A stretch of DNA of 8,916 nucleotides from an uncultured Ruminococcus sp. (GCA_947178195.1 CAMWXM010000109.1:1-8916); one strand, 5' to 3'. Positions 1 through 5,423 are shown, counted from the first letter of the stretch. The notes: generated by a model from the letters alone, not told the origin. Numbers and translations are program-made.

Positions 1-650
1 GCAAACGTACCAAGCGCACTGCCAATTAAAGCTACGATTTCACTATTCATACTCCACCCCTCGACCGAAGAAATTTTATCAAGCTTAGTTTTATCAGCTG
101 CACTCATAAGTCCGTTTGCAGAAGCAGTGGCAACGCTGATCGCATTAGAAAGTTGGACATAACCTGTTGGAAGGACCGATACCTGCTCATCTTTCCATGT
201 AACCGTATATTGGTTGCCCTCATATCCGTCAGCTTTTTGATAATCTGAGATAAAGATATGATCATAACTTTCGATTTTTCTAATATATATATCCCATGTT
301 GATGTTGCAGATTTGACATAACAAACTGATGAAACAGTTCCTTTTTGGTCTGAAATATAATATGCAGCTGAAATTGGCGGATCTGTATTATTAGTAGAGC
401 CAAACATAAACACTACATCATAATGTGGAACATTACGCTGCGATACTGTAAATTTCAAAGGATGATTAGCGTAAGTTCCAATTACTTTTATAGTGCATAC
501 TTTTATCCATCCATATGCACCCTGCTGCCCTATCATCACAGCTATATGTCTGTCTGATCTTGGTATGTTTATATCTGCACTTCCGTCAAACGATACACCA
601 TTTATTTTTCTTGCCACGGCGAGTTTAGAAGCTGATGTTGCAATACCATA
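1..650 (-). pseudogene. Phage tail fibre protein, 5'-truncated; 3' end outside window
   Basis: The frame is open on the minus strand from 650 to the window edge (about 216 codons), with an in-frame stop just upstream (653-651) and no usable start at its head; the first ATG lies at codon 39. Two signatures seen in many phage tail fibres are visible: SKLAVARKINGVSFDGSADI near codons 9-27, and ASANGLMSAADKTKLDKI close to the window edge. The middle part is Tyr/Thr/Ser-rich, as expected for a beta-structured fibre. Tail fibres mediate host recognition at the virion tail tip. The gene starts in mid-domain directly behind the tail chaperone, where a tape-measure gene would normally begin, so I infer that a deletion removed the intervening tail genes and the fibre N-terminus. 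Open competing frames over this stretch have no recognisable content. The family assignment is fairly secure from the motifs; whether any protein is made is doubtful. Confidence 0.8.
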
Positions 651-680
651 TCAGCCGTATTTTAAAGGGCAATCCATCCA

Positions 681-880
681 CTACAACCTCACTCCTCTCT
701 TACACATAGCAAGTAAAATCTGTATATCTGTCCTGCAGGGTTCTTCTGATTCACACAATTCGGACGCAATATAGAAAAGTTTTGTATGCCGTGGCATTTT
801 TTCGAATTCTTCCATACGCAGTCCATGACGCTGCCATAAAACATGCGCCCAATATTCGTCAGTACCCCTGCAGGATATTA
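681..880 (-). CDS. -1 frame extension (T part) of the tail assembly chaperone
   Basis: After a -1 shift at 881-887 reading continues with CTA ATA TCC and stays open for 66 codons (881-684) to a TAG at 683-681. The peptide begins LISCRGTDEYWAHVLW and goes on to EEFEKMPRHTKLFYIASEL and DIQILLAMCKRGVRL. The frame has no good start or ribosome site of its own, and it overlaps the upstream stop, so it is best explained as the T domain of a GT fusion of 221 residues in total. In tailed phages the G and GT proteins are made in a fixed ratio; the T domain recruits tail tube subunits to the tape measure. The content (Trp and Tyr pairs, the FYIASEL helix) resembles short proteins found at this position in Firmicutes phages. 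The frame and sequence are seen directly; translation by frameshifting is inferred. Confidence 0.72.
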
Positions 881-1345
881 GTTTTTTGCCTCTTTAACCG
901 GATTTTCTTCTGATTCGCTATCGTCAGATATAATACCAAGAGTGGTCATAACTGTTCTGAAAACGTGATCATAGTCGGAAGCTGTCTGGAACACTTTAAA
1001 AGGCATTTCTGTAATATTATAACATTTGTTAAAATCCATCATTTCCTTAGATTTAAGATCAGGATAAACAAGGGCTTCAGCCATAATATGGCGAAGTGCC
1101 TTGTTGGAGTCATAATCGCTTTTCATTACAACTTCACCGCCGGAAATAAAAGAATTTCCTTTTTTGTCGAGATAAACGGAACGCTTGCGGTAATTGTCCT
1201 GGATTTTTCTGATTCTTTCGTGGGAAAGCACTTTTATCTCCATTTCAAGAACGTTTCCGTTTTCGTCCTTAAAGCTTTCCGGTGCAGGAGCGGTTACGAT
1301 TTCTTCTTTGGTTTCCTTCATAAAATAACTTAAATTCTTTTTCAT
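878..1345 (-). CDS. Phage tail assembly chaperone, XkdN-like (G product)
   Basis: A 155-residue protein starting at ATG 1345, with an AGAGGT ribosome site about 10 nt upstream. Length and character fit the XkdN-like tail assembly chaperones of PBSX-type phages: a lysine-rich start (KKNLSYFMKETKEE), a conserved-looking core with SHERIRKIQDNYRKRS and MAEALVYPDLKSKEMMDF, then an acidic C-terminus (DDSESEENPVKEAKN). These proteins coat the tape-measure protein during tail assembly and are absent from the virion. The last codons GCA AAA AAC before the UAA stop contain a slippery heptamer, and a -1 shift gives a longer GT product. This is the only phage gene in the window that looks intact; its neighbours on both sides are truncated. 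I infer the family from sequence character and from the frameshift architecture; an alignment was not possible. Confidence 0.75.
   Translation of the reverse strand: MKKNLSYFMKETKEEIVTAPAPESFKDENGNVLEMEIKVLSHERIRKIQDNYRKRSVYLDKKGNSFISGGEVVMKSDYDSNKALRHIMAEALVYPDLKSKEMMDFNKCYNITEMPFKVFQTASDYDHVFRTVMTTLGIISDDSESEENPVKEAKN
881..887 (-). other. Programmed -1 ribosomal frameshift site, A-AAA-AAC
   Basis: Reading the minus strand, the G frame runs GCA AAA AAC TAA. The bases at 887-881 form A AAA AAC, a canonical X-XXY-YYZ slippery heptamer in the correct phase, followed at once by the UAA stop. Slipping back one base puts the ribosome on CTA ATA TCC and into the 66-codon T frame. A purine-rich AAAGAGG lies just upstream and a CCTGCAGG palindrome 4 nt beyond the stop; I see no strong hairpin or pseudoknot. 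The heptamer type and its place at the G/T boundary match tail-chaperone frameshifts in lambda-like and Firmicutes phages. Confidence 0.75.
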
Positions 1346-1373
1346 TTTTCTTTACCTCTTCTTTCTTTTTTTA

Positions 1374-1439
1374 TTAAACAATTGTTTTTGCATTAAAATT
1401 AATAGTATCCTCACGAACGCCGTCGCTGCATGTGTCTAA
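1374..1439 (-). pseudogene. 3' remnant of an unidentified phage structural gene
   Basis: A short open stretch in a different frame from the truncated protease follows the junction near 1440. It reads LDTCSDGVREDTINFNAKTI plus a final Val, with TAA at 1376-1374, 28 nt before the chaperone start. In related phages the gene before the XkdN-like chaperone encodes a tail tube or another tail protein, so this is probably the C-terminus of such a gene left after a deletion. I do not recognise the protein itself. The evidence is positional plus a protein-like composition. Confidence 0.4.
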
Positions 1440-1719
1440 TGCCGCTGCCTTTTTTGGCAAACCAGTGTGCAGCCTTGCGTATTTCTTCTGCTGTCATACA
1501 GTCTCCCTGGGAATCCTCCGTCATAGGCTCGTAGACGATCCCGGTCACATAGTAGGTTTCGAAATCGGTCTTGACGATTTTACCGTAATCAGAAAAGTCC
1601 GCTTTTCCATTTTCAGCTTTGGCTATGAGTAAAGATTTCTGGTTTGCCGACTTGTCTACCACTGAAACAAACTGTATGTGTACGTCCGAAATACAGCGCG
1701 CTTTCGCTATTTCACTCAT
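1411..1719 (-). pseudogene. XkdF-like phage head protease, 3'-truncated
   Basis: The start at ATG 1719 is set by a near-perfect AGGAGGT at 1732-1726 with 6 nt spacing; an in-frame ATG 35 codons upstream (1824) has no such site. Residues 1-95 look like the N-terminus of XkdF-type putative serine proteases of phage heads: SDVHIQFVSVVDKSANQKSL, then YYVTGIVYEPMTEDSQGDCM and TAEEIRKAAHWFAKK. Such proteins act in prohead maturation next to the portal gene. Here the homology stops after WFAKKGSG and the frame ends in a basic tail (IRHMQRRRS) at TGA 1413-1411. The rest of the domain, normally well over 100 further residues, is missing, and the following bases fit another gene's 3' end in a different frame. 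It is therefore a deletion remnant. Family confidence is good, function is surely lost. Confidence 0.72.
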
Positions 1720-1809
1720 TTGCGTACCTCCTTTTTTATAAAGTTCCACCTCGCTTTTAATCTTTTTGTCGTACTTTGCCTGTAAATCTTCGAGAAGTGA
1801 GGATAGCTT
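1720..1809 (-). pseudogene. Fragment of an unidentified phage gene upstream of the protease
   Basis: Between the antirepressor fragment and the protease start the minus strand reads KLSSLLEDLQAKYDKKIKSE and on to VELYKKGGTQ in the same frame as the protease, without a stop. The charged, helix-like composition suggests real coding sequence, perhaps the 3' end of the portal or head gene that normally precedes the protease. Another frame (ending WNFIKKEVRK and a TGA overlapping the protease ATG as ATGA) is a second candidate for the true C-terminus. I cannot decide between them or name the gene. Confidence 0.3.
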
Positions 1810-1933
1810 TATATGGATCTGCATATCTTAAAATCTTAGCACACTGCGTAGCTGGAAAATATTCTTTTCCGTCAATTGTTAGAACTCCAAGTTATCCGAA
1901 TTCACTATTGTAAAATATCTTTAATTTGTTCAT
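1802..1933 (-). pseudogene. BRO-N-type phage antirepressor, truncated and with a nonsense codon
   Basis: From ATG 1933 the minus strand reads MNKLKIFYNSEFG, then TAA at 1894-1892, then in the same frame LGVLTIDGKEYFPATQCAKI and LRYADPYKAI up to about 1802. This is the opening of the BRO-N domain of prophage antirepressors: a short strand ending in NSEFG, a Val/Ile-Asp-Gly turn, and a helix of the type A-x-x-x-A-K-x-L-x-Y-x-(N/D)-P-x-x-A-I. About 44 codons survive, against a normal BRO-N domain of about 100 residues and a full protein of about 250. The stop replaces one residue after NSEFG; the frame on both sides is intact, so a single point mutation explains it. The 3' part is lost at a junction near 1800-1820. 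It diverges from the XRE repressor across a shared control region, as in a lysogeny module. The gene cannot be functional. Confidence 0.72.
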
Positions 1934-1949
1934 TTTGAACTTTTCTTCC

Positions 1950-2090
1950 AGACTGTCCGAAAACTAAAGTCGGACTATCAAATTGCACAAAAAATTAGTG
2001 TAAAAACGATTATAAAGCCCTTGAAAATTCTTATATATAATTAGATATTTGTGCAAAATTGACAAGTGACAATGAGTTTTCGGACAGTCT
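1950..2090. repeat. 141-bp segment bounded by perfect 16-bp inverted repeats (operator region or MITE-like element)
   Basis: AGACTGTCCGAAAACT at 1950-1965 is matched exactly as its reverse complement at 2075-2090. A second inverted pair, TTGCACAAA at 1983-1991 and TTTGTGCAA at 2048-2056, sits at nearly the same distance from each end, so the two arms resemble each other over about 40 bp with small gaps. The inside is AT-rich and non-coding. Two readings fit. The first is a small non-autonomous transposon with long terminal repeats, although I see no clean target duplication at the flanks. The second is the operator region of the phage lysogeny switch, since the segment fills most of the 207-bp gap between the divergent antirepressor and repressor. 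Confidence 0.6.
1955..1975. promoter_or_regulatory. Candidate repressor operator dyad GTCCGA-N9-TCGGAC
   Basis: A 6-bp perfect dyad with a 9-bp spacer lies 22 nt upstream of the antirepressor ATG. A third copy of the half-site (TCGGAC) occurs at 2080-2085 on the repressor side. Repeated half-sites on both sides of a divergent repressor/antirepressor gap are what an XRE-type phage repressor would bind. It overlaps the larger inverted repeat, so it could instead be part of a transposon end. No binding data are implied. Confidence 0.35.
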
Positions 2091-2140
2091 CCTTCCTGAT
2101 TTGTATATTTTTGGCTAAATTGTTTCAAGGGTGGCTTTTT

Positions 2141-2375
2141 ATGCTTTATAAACAATTTTTAGAATTATGCAGTCGAGAAGGAACAAAACCAACACCGTTA
2201 ATTAAAAGCCTCGGATTAAGCCCAGGTAATTTAAAACGCTGGGAAAACGGTTCAAGAGTCAATTCAGACATATTATTAAAACTTTCAGAACACTTTGAGG
2301 TATCTGTTTCGTTGTCGTGGCGAGGTTATAGGTACTCTTGATCCGGAGGATATTATAAGCACAGAAGAGTGCTAA
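2141..2375 (+). pseudogene. XRE-family phage repressor, frameshifted near the C-terminus
   Basis: The start at ATG 2141 is chosen because an AAGGGTGG ribosome site precedes it and the family's N-terminus begins here (MLYKQFLELCSREGTKPTPL). Residues 1-57 form a Cro/CI helix-turn-helix domain: the segment SLGLSPGNLKRWENGSRVNS holds the two recognition helices and is followed by ILLKLSEHFEVSVS. This protein would bind operator DNA and keep the prophage silent. After FEVSV, where VDYLLG is normal, the frame runs into SLSWRGYRYS and TGA 2339-2341. Another frame from about 2304 continues with GEVIGTLDPEDIIS to TAA 2373-2375 and looks protein-like. A small indel or a deletion join near 2304-2312 therefore probably broke the gene. 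It is the only plus-strand gene here and diverges from the antirepressor remnant. The helix-turn-helix domain itself is complete, so a short DNA-binding protein could still be made. Confidence 0.75.
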
Positions 2376-2578
2376 TTTTTAAAAAAACTAATATTAATCA
2401 GATATTTTTTAATTAAATTTAGTTGCGAGGTTGCTACCCTATTTTCAACATAAAAATTTGAGTTATTAAAAAAGTGTTTTAGAACCTTTTAAATTTTAAA
2501 CAACGTAAATACGTGATTTAAAGGCTTTAAAACAAAAATTTAAAGACTTTTTAACGCTTCTGATAATAAAATAAAAAA
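2376..2578. other. AT-rich spacer without a gene
   Basis: No reading frame with a ribosome site is visible on either strand. The stretch is very AT-rich and holds one palindromic motif (2503-2515). It separates the prophage remnant from the terminator at 2579-2624, and the true right end of the prophage may lie here, but I find no attachment-site repeat. Confidence 0.5.
2503..2515. repeat. Palindromic motif ACGTAAATACGTG, copy 1
   Basis: ACGTA and TACGT face each other across two bases. The identical 13-mer occurs again at 5615-5627 in the other long spacer, also a short distance before a terminator hairpin. Confidence 0.45.
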
Positions 2579-2624
2579 ATTGCCTGATAATCGGATTTTA
2601 CCGAAAATCGGGCAATATTTTTTT
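2579..2624. terminator. Bidirectional intrinsic terminator
   Basis: ATTGCC(T)GAT-AA-TCGG at 2579-2594 pairs with CCGA-AA-ATC(G)GGCAAT at 2601-2616 around a 6-nt loop, with one AA/AA internal mismatch. On the plus strand a run rich in T follows (2617-2624); on the minus strand the stem is followed by TTTTTTT. It can stop both the plus-strand repressor transcript and minus-strand transcripts coming from the right. Confidence 0.75.
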
Positions 2625-2635
2625 GACACGTTAAT

Positions 2636-2818
2636 TTATTTAATTGTAACTTTTTCAAGGATTTCACGCTTCGCAATCGCCGTAGATACGTAATTTCAAA
2701 GTAAATTCTCGCCTTTTCACTGCTTTTTCTTGGTTTTCACGTATTTGGTGTTTTGCTTGTCAAATAACAGCAATTCCACTTCGAATATGCTAAACTTACT
2801 TATATCGTCTCTTGTCAT
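2636..2818 (-). pseudogene. Small unknown gene interrupted by two in-frame TGA codons
   Basis: An excellent ribosome site AAAGGAGGT (2833-2825) lies 6 nt before ATG 2818. The first part encodes 33 residues (MTRDDISKFSIFEVELLLFD, then KQNTKYVKTKKKQ) and stops at TGA 2719-2717. The same frame goes on with KGENLL, a second TGA at 2698-2696, then NYVSTAIAKREILEKVTIK and TAA 2638-2636. The parts after each TGA still look like protein, which suggests a roughly 60-residue gene damaged by two point mutations, for example CGA or TGG changed to TGA. Recoding of TGA is unlikely because TGA ends plsC and tatD normally. A real 33-residue peptide is the alternative. I do not recognise the protein. It follows tatD on the same strand, beyond a hairpin. 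Confidence 0.4.
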
Positions 2819-2956
2819 GACGATACCTCCTTTGATTTTTTTTCGTTAGGTTGGCAGACCTTAACTTATTTTATCACAAGAGGTCTTATTTTTTCTTCTC
2901 ATAGCTAAAGCTTTTTTGAACTCATAGTAAAACTGGGGGTTTTCTTTACACAATAA

Positions 2957-2991
2957 AGGCGTTACTACATAAAAATTGTGTAGTAACGCCT
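2957..2991 (-). terminator. Hairpin downstream of tatD
   Basis: AGGCGTTACTACA at 2957-2969 pairs perfectly over 13 bp with TGTAGTAACGCCT at 2979-2991 around a short AT-rich loop. On the minus strand it begins 11 nt after the tatD stop and is followed by TTTATTGTG, a weak U-tract. It probably ends or attenuates the SLOG-LCP-tatD transcript. An overlapping alternative pairing, ACACAAT (2948-2954) with ATTGTGT (2975-2981), is also possible. Confidence 0.6.
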
Positions 2992-3001
2992 AAAAATAAA
3001 A

Positions 3002-3769
3002 TCAAGCTATATTATAAAACCTTTTTGCATTTTTCATTGTAATATCAAGAATTTCGTCAATACTTATATCGTATACTTCCGCTGCTTTTGCAGCGGTTTT
3101 TTCTATCATACTGCTGTTACAACGCTGCCCTCTGAACGGCTCAGGCGCCATATAAGGACAATCGGTTTCAAGCATAAGCCTATCAAGGGGTACTCTTTCA
3201 AGAGCCTTTCGTGCTTTTTTGGCATTCTTAAATGTAATAACTCCTGTAAAGCTTATATACATTCCAAGTTTTATTATTTCTTCTGCAACTTCCGCCGAAT
3301 AACTAAAGCAATGCATGACCCCGATTGGCTTATATTCCCTGAGAATTTCCAGCGTTTCTTCACAAGCGTCACGGGAATGGATTATAACCGGCAGGTGAAG
3401 CCTATCAGCCAGTTCAAGCTGTGCTTTAAATATTTTTTTCTGGTTATCCTTATTATAGCCATCGTAATGATAATCAAGTCCGATTTCGCCTACTGCTCTT
3501 ATTTTAGGCTCAGACAAAATATTTTTTTCGAGTACATTGATAAAATTATCATCTGTTATATCGGCATTTTCAGGATGAACGCCTAAAGCTCCATATATAT
3601 TGTCATATTTTTTTATAAGATCAAGTATTTCTTCCACATCGTTCATACCTGCGCCAATATTTACAATATATTTCACATTGGTTTTTAATATTTTTTCAAG
3701 AAGTTCGTCTCTATCGCCGTCAAAGGAGTGATCGTTATAATGAGCGTGAGAATCAAATATTTTATTCAT
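3002..3769 (-). CDS. tatD: TatD-family metal-dependent hydrolase
   Basis: A 255-residue protein, the usual length of TatD enzymes. The start at ATG 3769 is chosen over one 22 codons upstream because the family begins with a beta strand leading to the HxH metal motif, here FDSHAHYND (His8, His10), and because the upstream residues are only Lys/Arg-rich read-through of the overlapping gene. Further metal ligands are in place: GEIGLDY (Glu95), PVIIHSRDA (His131), MHCFSYS (His153) and LETDCPYMAPEPFRGQR (Asp203). The fold is an amidohydrolase-type TIM barrel. TatD proteins are cytoplasmic nucleases with 3'-5' exonuclease or DNase activity, linked to DNA repair or turnover. The Arg-Asn pair usual after PFRGK/Q is altered to RCN, a minor change. 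The start overlaps the LCP-like stop by 8 bp, so translation is likely coupled; AAGGCGG 6-7 nt upstream may serve as ribosome site. The family is certain; the exact substrate is not known. Confidence 0.93.
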   Translation of the reverse strand: MNKIFDSHAHYNDHSFDGDRDELLEKILKTNVKYIVNIGAGMNDVEEILDLIKKYDNIYGALGVHPENADITDDNFINVLEKNILSEPKIRAVGEIGLDYHYDGYNKDNQKKIFKAQLELADRLHLPVIIHSRDACEETLEILREYKPIGVMHCFSYSAEVAEEIIKLGMYISFTGVITFKNAKKARKALERVPLDRLMLETDCPYMAPEPFRGQRCNSSMIEKTAAKAAEVYDISIDEILDITMKNAKRFYNIA

Positions 3770-4823
3770 TTTCTGCCGCCTTTTCTGTCTGTTCGGTATT
3801 CTGAACTTCGGCTTCCTCTTCCTTTGCCGGTTCAAAGTATTCCTTTATATCGTCTGCAAAATATTTATCCGCAACAAATTTTCCTCCTTCGCTGCTGCCG
3901 TATGGAGTTATAAACTGTGCTCTTGTTGAACGAGATTCGCTATCCTGAGGGGAACTGTATTTGAGCATAAATTTAATTGCGTATTTTTTTTCGTTATAGT
4001 CGATAGCTGAAATATTACTCTGAGTTATATTTATAATAGAATTAAAGCTGTTGTCAAGATTTCCGGCAATTCTTTCACCGTTTGTCTGGTTAAGCATTGC
4101 CGTAATAAGAGACGACGTTGTTGAAATTCGCTGAAGCTCACCGCCAGAATAGCTTCCGCAGCTTATTATTGACTCTATCTGTTCTGCTGACAGATATTGC
4201 TCTCCTTCAGATGTGTCAACGTCTTTGACGCCCTTGGGGACTGCAAATGTAACGCCGCCTAATATATTGCATAGCTTTTTAAAGCTTTCGGTATCGAAGG
4301 TCATGTATCTGTCAATGTTTATACCCAAAGTATATTCTATACTGCTTGCAAGAGCGGAGCTTCCGTTATCTATATATATATCCTGTGCCGATTTGTTATC
4401 TTCGCCAAGCAGCATATTGCTTGGGAGTCCCATAAAAGTCAATTTTTTATCAACAGGCACTGAGCGCATTATCATAAAGGTATACGGCTGATAGGTATAT
4501 TCCTTGGAGCTGTCGGCTTCTTCGTCTTCAGGGTATTCTTCATCATCATTGTATTCGTCATCTTCATTATATTCATCGTCCTCATCGTCCTCGTAATCAT
4601 CTGAGGAAAAATCGAGAGAATCGCTCATATCCAGCACAAACATAATTGTATGATTGTCTTCCTCGGAAAGAGTTCCGACTTCGTTGACCATAGATATAAG
4701 CGAAGAATCATCGCTGTCTATTTTATCATATATAATAATTGCTGCACCGCCGATCAGAACAAGTGAGATCAGAAGGGCTATCAGAAATGGAATAGCAATA
4801 CTTCCGGTTTTTTTCTTCTTCAT
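3762..4823 (-). CDS. Divergent LCP (LytR-CpsA-Psr)-like membrane protein with acidic loop
   Basis: 353 residues from ATG 4823, with AAAAGGAGA as ribosome site. Residues 1-6 are KKKK-type basic, and residues 9-32 form one membrane helix (IPFLIALLISLVLIGGAAII), so the rest should face outside. An LCP-like domain spans about 58-245: strand TIMFVLDMSD, strand YTFMIMRSVPVDKKLTFMGL, then YTLGINIDRYMTFDTESFKK and NILGGVTFAVPKGV, then YLSAEQIESII. LCP enzymes attach wall teichoic acid or capsule polymers to peptidoglycan. Two features argue against normal activity. The usual IPRDT is PSNM (135-138), and the usual YVRxR...GDxxR motif is IISCGSYSGGELQRIS, so the key arginines are lost. The loop between the first two strands is expanded into an Asp/Glu-rich tract (about 71-104). 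The C-terminus (330-353) is a Glu-rich disordered tail. It follows the SLOG gene by 39 bp and overlaps tatD. I infer an extracytoplasmic, non-catalytic LCP relative; its role is unknown. Confidence 0.7.
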   Translation of the reverse strand: MKKKKTGSIAIPFLIALLISLVLIGGAAIIIYDKIDSDDSSLISMVNEVGTLSEEDNHTIMFVLDMSDSLDFSSDDYEDDEDDEYNEDDEYNDDEEYPEDEEADSSKEYTYQPYTFMIMRSVPVDKKLTFMGLPSNMLLGEDNKSAQDIYIDNGSSALASSIEYTLGINIDRYMTFDTESFKKLCNILGGVTFAVPKGVKDVDTSEGEQYLSAEQIESIISCGSYSGGELQRISTTSSLITAMLNQTNGERIAGNLDNSFNSIINITQSNISAIDYNEKKYAIKFMLKYSSPQDSESRSTRAQFITPYGSSEGGKFVADKYFADDIKEYFEPAKEEEAEVQNTEQTEKAAENE

Positions 4824-4862
4824 AATATCAGATTCTCCTTTTATTAAGATTAATAGACAACG

Positions 4863-5423
4863 CTATTTAAGATAAAAATATTCTGCGTTTCTGTATTCAG
4901 TTTCAGGTGACATAGCAAGATAATCTTTTACATTTATTATATTCACTTCTATGCCTTTTTTATTTGCATAGCTTATCGTCTGTCCTGTGCCGCTTTTATA
5001 GTTGTCAACTACTGCAATAAGCCTTGATGAGTGATCGACCATAAAGCAATTGCGCAGTCTGAAGCAATCAGGGGAGTAATTCTTTGAAACAGAGATTATT
5101 TCATCCGCTTTTGCAAGAATATTTTTAAAATCCCACAGATCTTCACCTTTAAACTGATTTCCGTGATCTTCATATGGCTTTGCACAGATAAGCTTTATAT
5201 TGGGAAACTTCTTTTTTATTTCTATAACGTACAGGGCCGCCCAAAGGTCTACACCTCTGGCAACTCCCGATATAAAATATTCATAGCCGCTTTCTATCGC
5301 CTGATATATCTGATAATAAAGCATACTTTTAACTATTGACAGCACAGGTTTGTTTAATTCTTTACATCCTGGCAACTTTTCAGGTCGATGACCGGTAAAG
5401 CATGCTGTTTTTTCTTTTATCAT
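4863..5423 (-). CDS. YpsA-like SLOG-fold protein (DUF1273 family)
   Basis: 186 residues when started at ATG 5423, the codon behind AGAGGAACAGAGA and directly before the conserved opening IKEKTACFTGHRPEKLPG. An ATG at 5465 (200 residues) is possible, but it would leave only about a 13-nt leader from the promoter. Visible motifs of the SLOG nucleotide-binding Rossmann fold are CFTGHRP on the first strand, FISGVARGVDLWAA on the phosphate-binding loop and helix, and CFMVDHSSRLIAVVDNYKSG-TGQTISYA near the end. The family includes Bacillus YpsA, a cytoplasmic protein linked to cell division control and oxidative stress in Firmicutes, and is related to DprA- and LOG-type proteins. No enzyme activity is established for YpsA-type members. 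It is the first gene of the operon, with its own promoter, followed by the LCP-like gene. Family confidence is high; function is open. Confidence 0.85.
   Translation of the reverse strand: MIKEKTACFTGHRPEKLPGCKELNKPVLSIVKSMLYYQIYQAIESGYEYFISGVARGVDLWAALYVIEIKKKFPNIKLICAKPYEDHGNQFKGEDLWDFKNILAKADEIISVSKNYSPDCFRLRNCFMVDHSSRLIAVVDNYKSGTGQTISYANKKGIEVNIINVKDYLAMSPETEYRNAEYFYLK

Noticed and set aside
104..403. Minus-strand open frame of 99 codons
   Set aside because: It is out of phase with the tail fibre frame, which carries clear fibre motifs across the same bases.
493..774. Plus-strand open frame of 93 codons
   Set aside because: It lies opposite the tail fibre and T-frame sequences, has no ribosome site and no recognisable content.
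1720..1824. Longer protease start at ATG 1824
   Set aside because: No ribosome site there; a near-perfect AGGAGGT stands before ATG 1719 and the family similarity begins at that point.
2636..2818. TGA read as a sense codon (recoding) in the small gene
   Set aside because: TGA ends plsC within the coupled overlap ATGACTGA and also ends tatD, so it is a normal stop in this genome.
2844..2890. GACCT...AGGTC inverted repeat near 2860-2883 as a terminator
   Set aside because: Only 5 bp of pairing with a loop of about 20 nt; too weak.
3770..3835. Longer TatD start at ATG 3835
   Set aside because: It adds 22 mainly Lys/Arg residues that are the other-frame reading of the LCP-like tail; TatD proteins begin at the strand before HxH.
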